A stretch of DNA of 64,000 nucleotides from Levilactobacillus wangkuiensis (GTDB lineage Bacteria; Bacillota; Bacilli; Lactobacillales; Lactobacillaceae). Positions 35,026 to 42,861 of this stretch are shown piece by piece. The stretch lies in NCBI RefSeq assembly GCF_016861605.1, contig NZ_BOLM01000014.1, positions 1 to 64,000 on the forward strand. The letters run 5' to 3'. The translations under genes were made by a program, and so were the position numbers. The notes under the pieces were generated by a model. It was not told where the DNA came from. It saw nothing but the letters and a program-made list of their open reading frames with translations, and ran no database searches. Position 1 is the first letter of the stretch, and each line of letters starts with the position of its first letter.

Positions 35026-35041
35026 GTTAACCCGGGTTATA
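35026..35041. promoter_or_regulatory. Palindromic operator candidate, copy 1
   Basis: GTTAACCCGGGTTATA with the perfect 12-bp palindrome TAACCCGGGTTA. The identical 16-mer recurs at 35543-35558, each time upstream of a small membrane protein gene. Confidence 0.5.
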
Positions 35042-35201
35042 GTTTGAAAATAGTGACGTCGATTTCGGTTAGCCAGCGGAATCGGCGTTTTAATTTGCTC
35101 GCGGAGAGATTGTTTGGCGGCGTGGTGATTTTGGCTATGCAAACGCCTCAAAGTAAGGTATTGTGGAAGGTGTAGTCGGCAGGTGAAGGAGCTAACTAAC
35201 C

Positions 35202-35501
35202 ATGAACCGCAGTATGAAATCGTATTTAATCATTTACGATATCTGTTGTATTGGGAGCCTGGTTGCGTTGCCAGCCTTGCTGTTTTTTGCCTCGTTTCGT
35301 GATCAGCTGCTGTATGCGGTCCTGATTGGGGTGGGCATCGGCGACTGGCTAACGCGGTCACTAGCGTTACGACGATATCAGCAAAGCTATGGTTACTATC
35401 GAGTGGCATGGCGCTTGCGCCGAGTGGTGTTGGTCTTACTCGCGGTGATGGTGGTCTTGGCAATTTTGCTGGCAGTAGTTGCGCGGATACAGGGCAGTTA
35501 G
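35202..35501 (+). CDS. Small three-helix membrane protein
   Basis: 99 residues (MNRSMKSYLIIYDICCIGSL). Three hydrophobic segments at about 7-28, 33-48 and 75-95, with a basic loop rich in Arg and Tyr between the second and third. AAGGAG lies ten bases before the ATG. No family recognised. It is flanked by the two copies of the TAACCCGGGTTA palindrome and begins a run of five small membrane protein genes on the plus strand, possibly under common control. Confidence 0.65.
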   Translation: MNRSMKSYLIIYDICCIGSLVALPALLFFASFRDQLLYAVLIGVGIGDWLTRSLALRRYQQSYGYYRVAWRLRRVVLVLLAVMVVLAILLAVVARIQGS

Positions 35502-35542
35502 ATTAACGTGGGGACGTTGATCTAACGGGGAAATATACTCGG

Positions 35543-35558
35543 GTTAACCCGGGTTATA
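35543..35558. promoter_or_regulatory. Palindromic operator candidate, copy 2
   Basis: GTTAACCCGGGTTATA, identical to the copy at 35026, about 35 bp upstream of the start of the 157-residue membrane protein gene, where a promoter is expected. Confidence 0.5.
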
Positions 35559-35593
35559 AGTCAAGCAGCCAGTTTTTCCTGGGGAGGAAAGTA

Positions 35594-36067
35594 ATGACAG
35601 CACACGTTCGTAGTTATTTGCGACAACAGGTTTTTGACGCCTTTTTATTCATCGTAGCGGTCAACATAGGGATTCAAGCTGTGCCTAAGTTCAGTGAGTG
35701 GTATTGGCAGTGGGGAAGTACTATTTTCCTGGTGTTGCTGCTGATTCTGTTGGGGATTGAGGGACTGCTTAGCCTATGGCGGCCACGGCCTGATCCCGTC
35801 GATTTCGACTGGCAACAGCGGCGACACTGGCTCTATCTATTGAATGAGGCCAATGGGGATTATCAGCAGATGAACTTGACCTGGTCCAAGGTCGTTATTG
35901 TTGTGGCTGCGTTGGGGGCCCTCAGTCTACAAGTCGGACGCGTATCGCTTTGGCGTGAGCAAGTTGGCCTGGGAGTGGCCGGTCTGACCACAGGGATTTA
36001 CCTCATGAATATCGGGTTATGGGGCTATCGGTTGCGCCAACGCACACAAATTTCGGGGAGGAAATAA
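35594..36067 (+). CDS. Four-helix membrane protein, paralogue 1 of a tandem pair
   Basis: 157 residues. Hydrophobic segments at about 13-30, 38-58, 95-112 and 122-142, with a cytosolic-type loop holding RHWLYLLNEANG and, after it, NLTWSKV. The next gene has the same layout with DWLYLLNEHS and WWTWSKG, so the two are paralogues of a family I do not recognise. GGGGAGG lies ahead of the ATG. It ends two bases before the next start, so they are in one operon. Confidence 0.7.
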   Translation: MTAHVRSYLRQQVFDAFLFIVAVNIGIQAVPKFSEWYWQWGSTIFLVLLLILLGIEGLLSLWRPRPDPVDFDWQQRRHWLYLLNEANGDYQQMNLTWSKVVIVVAALGALSLQVGRVSLWREQVGLGVAGLTTGIYLMNIGLWGYRLRQRTQISGRK

Positions 36068-36069
36068 GC

Positions 36070-36546
36070 GTGACGAAGCAAACAAGAGATTACTGGCAAC
36101 AATTTTTCGGGGATATTATCTTAATTATGGTGACGCTCCAACTAGCCATGATGCTGTTGGAATGGGATGGCGAGTGGGCTTGGCGGCTCCTGGCTGTGGG
36201 AGGTTTTGCCGTGGCCGCAATTGGTCTGAGTGCCGTGAGTTTAGGGCACTTATTCTGGCGGAATCCACGGTCATTAACGTCTGAACAGACGGCGGATTGG
36301 CTCTACTTATTAAATGAGCACAGTTCTAATCCGGTGCAAAATTGGTGGACCTGGTCGAAGGGCCTTATCGGCGGCCTGGCAATCTTAATGGTGGCCATTA
36401 GTTTTAGCGCGGATTTAATGAGCTTACCGCCCACGACCAACCTGTTTTTGGGCTTGGATAGTGCGGCAATCGCATTAGGTATCGTGGGCGTGAATATTTT
36501 GCGCTGGTTATTGACTCGTGGTCGGCGAACAGCCAGGAAGGGGTAG
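36070..36546 (+). CDS. Four-helix membrane protein, paralogue 2 of a tandem pair
   Basis: 158 residues from GTG 36070, which has GGGGAGG about nine bases upstream inside the end of the previous gene. Four membrane segments; the conserved central loop DWLYLLNE...WWTWSK matches the preceding gene. It follows that gene by 2 bp and precedes the next by 4 bp, so it is translationally coupled. Function unknown; membrane complexes or immunity-type proteins are possible, without evidence. Confidence 0.7.
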   Translation: MTKQTRDYWQQFFGDIILIMVTLQLAMMLLEWDGEWAWRLLAVGGFAVAAIGLSAVSLGHLFWRNPRSLTSEQTADWLYLLNEHSSNPVQNWWTWSKGLIGGLAILMVAISFSADLMSLPPTTNLFLGLDSAAIALGIVGVNILRWLLTRGRRTARKG

Positions 36547-36550
36547 GGTC

Positions 36551-37132
36551 GTGACACGAAAGAAATTTATTTGGGGCCTTGTAATCGTTCTAGGCAATGC
36601 GGGGATTCTGTACAGCTCACTAGCCATGCAGGCGACGCTCCCGTGGCGGTTAGGGCATTTAGCGTTGCTGGTGGGGCTGTTTAACCTCAGTTTAATTTTT
36701 TGGCAACGGCACTGGCAGACAGTTTGGCACGGTACGATTGACCGGTTTGCGGAATTGGTGTGGCTGGTGCTGGGAGATTTGGCTTATGGGTTCTTGGCCA
36801 TCAGCCCGGCCGTTCGTGGCTGGCAAGCTAGCGTCTGGCAGGTTGCTAACGTTGCAAACTACCTGGCGATTGCCTTGTTTTTAGTGGCAGCCTATGAGGT
36901 TAGTCAGACTTGGTATCAACAACGCGTACCAAAGAAGACAGAGACGTTACGACGGAAAGTTTTCCGTATCCTGGTTTTCTCCATCGCTTTCCTAGGTGCC
37001 AGTTGGGTAGCACGGTTAGTGTGGCCACAGGCCGGCCAACTGAATTGGCAGCTAGCTGTATGGGTGATTGGCTGCTTTGTGGTGGGGAGTTTCTGGCCAG
37101 ATAGGCGTCACAAAAATTCGTCCAATACATAG
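36551..37132 (+). CDS. Six-helix membrane protein of unknown function
   Basis: 193 residues from GTG 36551, preceded by AAGGGGTAGGG. About six hydrophobic segments, Trp-rich (WQRHWQTVWHG), with a basic loop (RVPKKTETLRRK) at about 135-147. It belongs to the same operon as the two paralogues before it and the 51-residue protein after it. No recognised domain; its helices are similar in length to theirs but the central LNE motif is absent. Confidence 0.65.
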   Translation: MTRKKFIWGLVIVLGNAGILYSSLAMQATLPWRLGHLALLVGLFNLSLIFWQRHWQTVWHGTIDRFAELVWLVLGDLAYGFLAISPAVRGWQASVWQVANVANYLAIALFLVAAYEVSQTWYQQRVPKKTETLRRKVFRILVFSIAFLGASWVARLVWPQAGQLNWQLAVWVIGCFVVGSFWPDRRHKNSSNT

Positions 37133-37148
37133 TAATAGGGGAGGATAA

Positions 37149-37304
37149 ATGAGACATTTTGATGGGATTGTCGCGCTGCTAATGGTAGTTGGCGCTGTTT
37201 CCTTTTTGGTTTATTTTTTTGTTGCTGATTTTAAAACGGCCCTTCTTTTTACGATTGCTTTGGTGAGTGTTTCGTACATTAAGCAGTATTTTTCGAAGAG
37301 GTAG
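37149..37304 (+). CDS. Two-helix small membrane protein (51 aa)
   Basis: 51 residues (MRHFDGIVALLMVVGAVSFL start, QYFSKR end). Two hydrophobic segments at about 7-26 and 31-43. GGGGAGG lies four bases before the ATG, one of the strongest RBSs in the operon, which supports a real gene. It follows the six-helix protein by 16 bp and is the last gene before the shared terminator. No family recognised. Confidence 0.7.
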   Translation: MRHFDGIVALLMVVGAVSFLVYFFVADFKTALLFTIALVSVSYIKQYFSKR

Positions 37305-37337
37305 GGGCTACATTGCTTGAAATCAAGTATCTCTAAT

Positions 37338-37387
37338 AATATACAAAGAGGCTCGCCAACTAAAATTGGCGAGCCTCTTTGTATATT
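37338..37387. terminator. Long bidirectional terminator
   Basis: A 22-bp perfect stem (arms 37338-37359 and 37366-37387, core GAGGCTCGCC / GGCGAGCCTC) between the small membrane protein operon and the convergent purine permease gene. Confidence 0.88.
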
Positions 37388-37405
37388 ATATTTTTAATTA
37401 ACGGG

Positions 37406-38716
37406 TTATCCCGCGTTTAAAATCCACAGGAACAGCACGAAGACGACGGCTAAACCGTACATCATAGCGCCGACTTCCTTGCCGCGCTTGGCCGCAATCA
37501 TGGTCAGCGGGTAGGTGATGAACCCTAAGGCAATCCCATCAGAGATGCTGTAAGTCAGGGGCATCCCCAGGACAATCAGAAAGGCTGGGGCAGCGACTTC
37601 GAACTTTTCCCAGTGAATGTTCTTCAGGGATTGGGCCATCAGGACCCCAACAATGATCAGAGCCGGGGCGGTCACTTGGTTCGTGACAACAGCGAGCAGT
37701 GGAGAGAAGAAGGCCCCCAGGATAAAGAAGATACCGGTTACGATGGCGGTAAACCCGGAGCGACCACCCACGGCAATCCCAGCGGAAGATTCCACGAAGG
37801 CGCCCATTGGGGAAGTTCCGAGGAGTGACCCAACGACCATCGTACTGGAGTCGGCCATCAGGGCCTTACCGATCCGCGGCAGTTTGTTATCCTTGACCAG
37901 GCCAGCTTGTTCGGCCAACCCGACCAGTGTTCCGGTGGTGTCAAAGAAGGTTACCAGTAAGAAGGTTAAGACGACAACAACTAATTGCAGGGAATTAATG
38001 CTTGTGACATGGGTTAACCCAACCATGAAGGTCGAGCTGATGGATGGCACGCCAGAAATGATGTGTTTTGGCATGGCAATCAGGCCGGTGGCTAAACCTA
38101 AGATGGAGTTGGCGACCATCCCGATGAAGATGGCGCCCGGCACGCGAGCACTCATCAGAACCAGCGTCACCAGCAGACCGAAAATGGTTAACCAGGTGCT
38201 GCCGACTTGCAGAGACCCCAGCGTTACCACCGTGGACTTGTCAGCCATGACCAAGCCCCCTTGGCTCAGACCGATAAAGGCGATAAACAGTCCGATACCC
38301 GCACTGATGGCCATTTTTAAATCACGAGGGATGGCGTCAACGACCTTTTCCCGCAGCTTGAACGCGGTCAAAATCATGAAGAGAATCGAGGCCACGAAGA
38401 CACCGGCCAGCGCCGTTTGCCAAGGAATCTTCATGCCAATAACGACAGAGTAGGAGAAGAAGGCGTTAATCCCCAGACTAGCGGAGATGGCAATCGGGTA
38501 GTTGGCGAGAATGCCCATCAACATACACCCGAAGGCGGAAGCGAAGGCCGTTGCGGTGAACACGGCACCTTGGCTGATACCGGACGCCCCTAGGACTTGG
38601 GGGTTCACGAACAGGATGTAAGCCATGGAGACGAAGGTGGTTAACCCAGCCAGCGTTTCCTTCTTATAGTTGGTGCCCAATTCTTCAAAATGAAAAAAGT
38701 CAGCGATTCTTTGCAT
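37406..38716 (-). CDS. pbuG: NCS2-family hypoxanthine/guanine permease (AzgA/PbuG-like)
   Basis: 436 residues with about thirteen membrane segments. The N-terminal ETLAGLTTFVSMAYILFVNP and VTFFDTTGTLVGLAEQAG at about 250-268 are signatures of the AzgA branch of NCS2 (guanine, hypoxanthine or adenine:H+ symport). The length is standard. The upstream region holds PurBox-like motifs in inverted pairs, which supports a purine role. The ATG has AAAGGAGC at a good distance. Monocistronic; ends at the long shared terminator. Confidence 0.9.
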   Translation of the reverse strand: MQRIADFFHFEELGTNYKKETLAGLTTFVSMAYILFVNPQVLGASGISQGAVFTATAFASAFGCMLMGILANYPIAISASLGINAFFSYSVVIGMKIPWQTALAGVFVASILFMILTAFKLREKVVDAIPRDLKMAISAGIGLFIAFIGLSQGGLVMADKSTVVTLGSLQVGSTWLTIFGLLVTLVLMSARVPGAIFIGMVANSILGLATGLIAMPKHIISGVPSISSTFMVGLTHVTSINSLQLVVVVLTFLLVTFFDTTGTLVGLAEQAGLVKDNKLPRIGKALMADSSTMVVGSLLGTSPMGAFVESSAGIAVGGRSGFTAIVTGIFFILGAFFSPLLAVVTNQVTAPALIIVGVLMAQSLKNIHWEKFEVAAPAFLIVLGMPLTYSISDGIALGFITYPLTMIAAKRGKEVGAMMYGLAVVFVLFLWILNAG

Positions 38717-38749
38717 GAATAATTGCTCCTTTAAGGCAGAATTTATGTA

Positions 38750-38886
38750 AAATCCGAACGTTGTCGACTATCGTTCGTGTTTTTCTCTCAAACAATACTT
38801 ATAGAGCTTATCATTTCTCTAAATAAAATGCAATCACGAATTATGAATTAATTTGTTATGAATAAGTTCGTAAAATACGAACATCC
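38750..38886 (-). promoter_or_regulatory. Two inverted PurBox pairs upstream of the purine permease
   Basis: AAATCCGAACGTT (38750-38762) matches the PurR box AWWWCCGAACWWT at 12 of 13 positions, with an inverted partner ATCGTTCGTGTTT at 38770-38782. A second inverted pair, AAGTTCGTAAAATACGAACA, lies at about 38864-38883. CGAAC/GTTCG cores in this arrangement are the known mode of PurR control in Firmicutes. No purine riboswitch motif was found. Confidence 0.65.
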
Positions 38887-38912
38887 CATGATGGCGGCGT
38901 TAGACAAAATAA

Positions 38913-38942
38913 AAGGGTCCGAGAAAATTTTCTCGAACCCTT
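38913..38942 (-). terminator. Terminator for the aldo/keto reductase transcript
   Basis: AAGGGT-CGAGAAAATTTTCTCG-ACCCTT, with CCCTTTTATTTT on the minus strand. It lies beyond element A, so the element is in the reductase mRNA 3' UTR. Confidence 0.75.
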
Positions 38943-39034
38943 GGGGGAGTGTGGTGCTTTAAATTTGTCGAAGTGAAATATCCAATAGAAGTTACCCAGT
39001 AACGGTGTAACGGGACAAATCACAGTTAGCCGCA

Positions 39035-39202
39035 GGGCTGGTGAAAATGGGCTCAGCCGTGGGAGTTCTCTTGGTGGCGATTTTTGCCAGCTAGAGAACT
39101 GGTATCTTTGAAACGCGGGCTTGGCGGTTCAAAGTAAGCTTGGAGACCGTTCTTTGGCTCCAAGTGTCCGCCCACCGTGTCCCGGCCCATTTTCACCAGC
39201 CC
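39035..39202 (+). repeat. Multi-hairpin intergenic element, copy A
   Basis: Perfect 18-bp outer stem GGGCTGGTGAAAATGGGC (39035-39052) / 39185-39202. Inside are a GTGGG/CCCAC stem and three hairpins: GTTCTCT/AGAGAAC (39065-39099), CTTTGAA/TTCAAAG (39106-39134) and CTTGGAG/CTCCAAG (39139-39164), the last with the GAGACCG...GGCTC motif. It is 25 bp from the stop of the convergent aldo/keto reductase gene. Confidence 0.85.
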
Positions 39203-39227
39203 GGAGGCAGTGAACCAGCTATTTGTC

Positions 39228-40211
39228 CTAGTCTGGGTCAGCTAAGGACTTGCCGCTTTCGATGCTCTTGAAACCAGCAAAGGCGGTATCGATCGTTTGA
39301 TATTCCGTGTCACTCAGGGTGACATCCAGAGACTGTGCGTTGGCTTCGACTTGAGCGGCGCGCTTGGCACCGGGGATGACGACGCTGATTAGGGGATCCT
39401 GCATGTACCAAGCCAAAACGGTTTGGGCAACCGTGGCATTGTGTGCCTTGGCGATTGGCCGGATAGCCTCGATAGCCTTCAGGGCTTGGCTGTAGCGCGG
39501 TTCCTGGAAGTCGCTGATTTGGCTACGGATGTCATCGGCTGGGAAGGACACGTCAGCGTCATATTTTCCAGTCAATAGGCCAGAAGCCAGTGGGAAGTAA
39601 GGGACAAAGCTGATTTGGTGATCCTTCAGGTAGGGCATCAAGTCGGCTTCGTGGTCGCGGTGTAGCAGGCTGAATTCGTCTTCGACCACGTCCACGTAAC
39701 CGTCGGCGTTGGCTTCCTTGACCTGGTCCAGACTGAAGTTAGACAGGCCAATCGCGCGAATCTTGCCTTGTTCCCGCAGCCGTTGCAGGGCGCCAACCGC
39801 TTCGGCCTTAGGGGTTTGTTTATCTGGGAAATGGATGTAATAAATATCTAAGTAATCGGTGTTGAGGCGTTTCAGGCTAGCCTCAACTTGTTCAGTTAAG
39901 AACTTAGGGTCGTTGTTGATGACCTGTTCGCCGCTGGAAAAGTCTTGAGCGCCCTTAGTTGCTAGGGTAAAACTATGCCGGTCAAAGTCGTGCATCGCTT
40001 GACCAACGAGTTCTTCGGAATGGCCCAGACCGTAAACGTAGGCCGTATCCAGTAGCTGAATACCGTTGTTTAAGCCCGCCTTGACCAGGTTAAGCCCGTC
40101 TTCATCTTTCAAATTCGGGAAGAGGTTATACCCGCCAACGGCGTTTGTGCCCAGTCCTAGCGGTGTTGTTTGCACATCAGTTTTACCAATCGTGACTTGT
40201 TTGTGTGTCAT
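39228..40211 (-). CDS. Aldo/keto reductase
   Basis: 327 residues, a single AKR (TIM-barrel) domain using NADPH to reduce aldehydes or ketones. The catalytic Asp/Tyr lie in DTAYVYGLGHSEE (about 56-68), Lys in LATKG (about 84), and His in YYIHFPD (about 126). The NADPH site is SVVIPGAKRAAQVEAN near 275. It resembles the YhdN/IolS-type general stress reductases. AGGAGGGT precedes the ATG. Monocistronic; its 3' side carries element A and then a terminator. Confidence 0.92.
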   Translation of the reverse strand: MTHKQVTIGKTDVQTTPLGLGTNAVGGYNLFPNLKDEDGLNLVKAGLNNGIQLLDTAYVYGLGHSEELVGQAMHDFDRHSFTLATKGAQDFSSGEQVINNDPKFLTEQVEASLKRLNTDYLDIYYIHFPDKQTPKAEAVGALQRLREQGKIRAIGLSNFSLDQVKEANADGYVDVVEDEFSLLHRDHEADLMPYLKDHQISFVPYFPLASGLLTGKYDADVSFPADDIRSQISDFQEPRYSQALKAIEAIRPIAKAHNATVAQTVLAWYMQDPLISVVIPGAKRAAQVEANAQSLDVTLSDTEYQTIDTAFAGFKSIESGKSLADPD

Positions 40212-40357
40212 ACAAAGACCCTCCTAATTAATTGTGAAACCGGATTCAAATACATTTCCTATTATAACGGATTTATTTTGTGGTGAAAAATATCTTGGCC
40301 CGGTGTTAGCGCTCACCACTTTCTGGTACACTGGGAGGCAAGGAAAAAGGAGCGGAT

Positions 40358-40963
40358 ATGATGACAACTTATTTAATCGTGGGCGCAACGACATTGGGAC
40401 AAACGGTCGCCCGTCAACTGGCCCAGCAACCGGACACAACGGTCCGTGTGCTACACGCCACCACAGAAACGCTGACAGCGGATGTCGCCAGCTTAGTCAC
40501 GGAATTTAGCGGAGATTTAACGGCGGAAGCAACCTACGTGGCCCCCTTGCAGGACAACCCGATTATTTTCTCAGCCTTGAGCGGGATGGATGTCGACTTG
40601 GCGTTTGAAGCCTTGTTCGACGCGCAATACCACCAACGACTAAAGCTGGCGCGCTTTGTGATGCTCAGCACGGCGGGCGTGGATCAAGAGGTGACGGGAG
40701 ACCTAGCCTACCCCGGTATCGATAACGTCAAGGAATACCTGAACCAACAACGGTATGCGGCGAAATTGGTCGACGAAGCGGAGTTCCCTTACACCATCTT
40801 GCGGCCAGTCACATTGACGGATGGCGCCGGGCGTGACCCGCAGATTATTAAAGAGGGTAACCCGGTTCCCGCGGGTACTGTTTCACATGAAACAGTCGCC
40901 CGCGTGGCCGTTGATCTAATGCGTGATGGCGGTTACGACTACCAATCATTGGCTATCTGCTAG
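40358..40963 (+). CDS. NAD(P)-binding oxidoreductase (NmrA/SDR-like)
   Basis: 201 residues. TYLIVGATTLGQTVARQLA at the start is a Rossmann loop (GATxxG), and later YAAKLVDEAEFPYTILRPVTLT is the typical NmrA/YwnB segment before a variable C-terminal region. Its role is unknown; it parallels the 215-residue protein near the window start. AAAGGAG precedes tandem ATG codons at 40358 and 40361. A parS-like site lies in the coding sequence near the end. Confidence 0.78.
   Translation: MMTTYLIVGATTLGQTVARQLAQQPDTTVRVLHATTETLTADVASLVTEFSGDLTAEATYVAPLQDNPIIFSALSGMDVDLAFEALFDAQYHQRLKLARFVMLSTAGVDQEVTGDLAYPGIDNVKEYLNQQRYAAKLVDEAEFPYTILRPVTLTDGAGRDPQIIKEGNPVPAGTVSHETVARVAVDLMRDGGYDYQSLAIC
40879..40894. 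other. parS-like site 5 (one mismatch)
   Basis: TGTTTCACATGAAACA, the same single-mismatch variant as site 3, here inside a coding sequence. Confidence 0.7.
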
Positions 40964-41042
40964 AGATTAGTGGTTAAACGATGACCGATTAGGTGAAGCC
41001 GATAATTGCTGTTTTTATGGGCTAAACCAGTGTCAACCGGAA

Positions 41043-41206
41043 AGGTGAGAAAAATGGGCTAAGCCGTGGGAATTCTCTTGCCAGCTTTGCTGGTTAGAGA
41101 ATTGGTGACTTTGAGACGCGTTTTTTGGCGGCTCAAAGCAAGTCTAGAGACCGCCTTTTGGCTCTAGACGTCCGCCCACAGCGTTCCGGCCCAGTTTTTC
41201 TCACCT
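41043..41206 (+). repeat. Multi-hairpin intergenic element, copy B
   Basis: Outer stem AGGTGAGAAAAA / TTTTTCTCACCT plus TGGGC/GCCCA, and hairpins AATTCTCT/AGAGAATT (41071-41103), CTTTGAG/CTCAAAG (41109-41138) and GTCTAGAG/CTCTAGAC (41142-41169). Compared with copy A nearly every stem has changed in both arms, so pairing is kept. It fills most of the gap between two plus-strand genes; the remaining 40964-41042 shows nothing recognised. Confidence 0.85.
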
Positions 41207-41324
41207 TGGAGGCGAATCAAAACACGAAAGTTTGCCCAAAGAACCTAAAGATTGCGGAAACCTGATAAAATTTTACGTAGCACCACGCAATGTTTGTTAG
41301 AATAGAGCCAGTGGGGTGAAAGCA

Positions 41325-41690
41325 TTGGCATTAAAAATAGATGATGAACAATTACAAGCGATTCGCGAACGCATGGGTGAGGCCAATCAACAGGCTCATT
41401 TCGTGATTTTTCAATCCGTTGAACGTGAGACGGGCAAGGTGTTACGCTTGATCACCGATGTCGAAAGCTTTCGGTCGATTCAGGAGCAGCATCAGGATGA
41501 CTCGGACATGGCAATTATCCAAGACATCGTGCCAATCACGGACACGTTGGCGCGCTGGGCAGTGGCTGAAAACATGGCCGCGCAACAGGGCGACAGTGCC
41601 AGCGTTTTGGCCGACCTGGAACATTACACCAATGAGGTTTTGAAAGAGAATCACCAAACGATTAATCCGCCAGATAGTGCGGAAGATTAA
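41325..41690 (+). CDS. Conserved hypothetical soluble protein
   Basis: 121 residues from TTG 41325 (MALKIDDEQLQAIRERM), with GTGGGGTGA six or more bases before; a GTG at 41316 is an alternative that adds three residues. Acidic, largely helical, no membrane segment, no cofactor motif. The C-terminal tail (TINPPDSAED) is disordered-like. No function recognised. It stands between element B and a cell-wall deacetylase gene and has its own terminator. Confidence 0.6.
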   Translation: MALKIDDEQLQAIRERMGEANQQAHFVIFQSVERETGKVLRLITDVESFRSIQEQHQDDSDMAIIQDIVPITDTLARWAVAENMAAQQGDSASVLADLEHYTNEVLKENHQTINPPDSAED

Positions 41691-41723
41691 AGGGAAACTG
41701 ACTTCGGTTGGTGGCCCTTTTTT
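41690..41723 (+). terminator. Terminator of the hypothetical gene at 41325
   Basis: AGGG-ACTGAC-TTCG-GTTGGT-CCCT stem with a TTCG loop followed by TTTTTT. Confidence 0.8.
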
Positions 41724-41819
41724 GATACCGAATTATTTAGGCGGAACGCGTTCATTTCAAGGCCAAGACTGGTAACATAAGAGTAGATTCAGGGGAGTCT
41801 ATTTTTAGGAGGGATTTTA

Positions 41820-42854
41820 ATGAGGAAACGACAACGAAGCATCATCACGGGGGTTATGGCGGCCGCGGCGGTCCTGTTACTGACTGGAACGCTGTCCGCT
41901 CAGGCCCCCGCCCAGGCGAAGACCAAGACGGTGAACAAGACAGTTACCTATGGTCAATTGACCAACAAGCAACCGCACCGCTTAGCAGCAATTCGGGAGG
42001 CGGCGCGCCAGTCCATTTTACAGACGACTAAGGCCAAGAGCTCCAAGGTGGCCGCGGTCTATCAGGTGAAGCTACCGACACACATGAACAAGACCGCTAA
42101 GCTGACCAAGGATGGCTTGCGGATGCCACTGCTGCCAAATAGTTTCAAACTTAAACACGTCACGGTTCCATACAGCGAGCTGAAGGGGAAGGTGCTGAAT
42201 CGCTACCTCCCTAAGGCCGACAAGACGAGTAAGGTCAAGACAAACAAGATGGTGGCATTGACGTTTGACGATGGGCCAGACCCAACCCTGACGCCACGGC
42301 TACTGAAGACATTGAAGAAAAATAAGGTTCACGCCACGTTCTTTGAGGTTGGGCAGAGCGTGAGTCGTTATCCCAAGATTACCCGGGCCGTGCTGGCTGG
42401 GGGCAATGAGTTAGGGAACCATTCGTGGAATCATCCCGACTTCAACAGCATTGGCACCAGCAACACGGCCAGTCAGGTCATGCGCACCAATCGGGCCATT
42501 TACCAGGCGACTGGGACGCTGCCGCAGTACGTTCGGCCACCATACGGGAATATCACCGCGGCTGAGGGCCGGAAGATTCAGCAGCCGATCATCCGCTGGT
42601 CGGTCGACTCACGCGATTGGTCTTACCTGAACACGCAAAAGGATATTAATGAAGTGATGAAAGATACCCGTGGTGGGGATATTGTGTTGATGCATGATAT
42701 TCACAAGCAATCCGTCGCTGCGGTACCGACGATTATCAAACGCTTAAAGGCCAAAGGCTACAAGTTGGTCACGGTCAGTCAGTTACTGAATTACCAGGCG
42801 CTACCGGGACTCCAGTACTTCGGGGCGCATGATTTCCGAACGGCCGGTAAATAG
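41820..42854 (+). CDS. Secreted polysaccharide deacetylase (NodB/PgdA-like)
   Basis: 344 residues. A signal peptide or anchor (about 8-30, cleavage near AQAPAQA) and a roughly 100-residue basic linker precede the NodB domain (about 140-330): TFDDGPDP with the catalytic and metal Asp (D150, D151), GNHSWNHP with metal His, RPPYGN, WSVDSRDW and LMHDIH. It probably N-deacetylates cell-wall GlcNAc or a related polymer, which gives lysozyme resistance. GGAGGG precedes the ATG. Monocistronic. Confidence 0.9.
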   Translation: MRKRQRSIITGVMAAAAVLLLTGTLSAQAPAQAKTKTVNKTVTYGQLTNKQPHRLAAIREAARQSILQTTKAKSSKVAAVYQVKLPTHMNKTAKLTKDGLRMPLLPNSFKLKHVTVPYSELKGKVLNRYLPKADKTSKVKTNKMVALTFDDGPDPTLTPRLLKTLKKNKVHATFFEVGQSVSRYPKITRAVLAGGNELGNHSWNHPDFNSIGTSNTASQVMRTNRAIYQATGTLPQYVRPPYGNITAAEGRKIQQPIIRWSVDSRDWSYLNTQKDINEVMKDTRGGDIVLMHDIHKQSVAAVPTIIKRLKAKGYKLVTVSQLLNYQALPGLQYFGAHDFRTAGK

Positions 42855-42861
42855 GGTAAGT

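Noticed and set aside
38717-38890. Purine riboswitch before the NCS2 permease
   Set aside because: The conserved junction motifs of the purine aptamer are not present; PurBoxes explain purine control.
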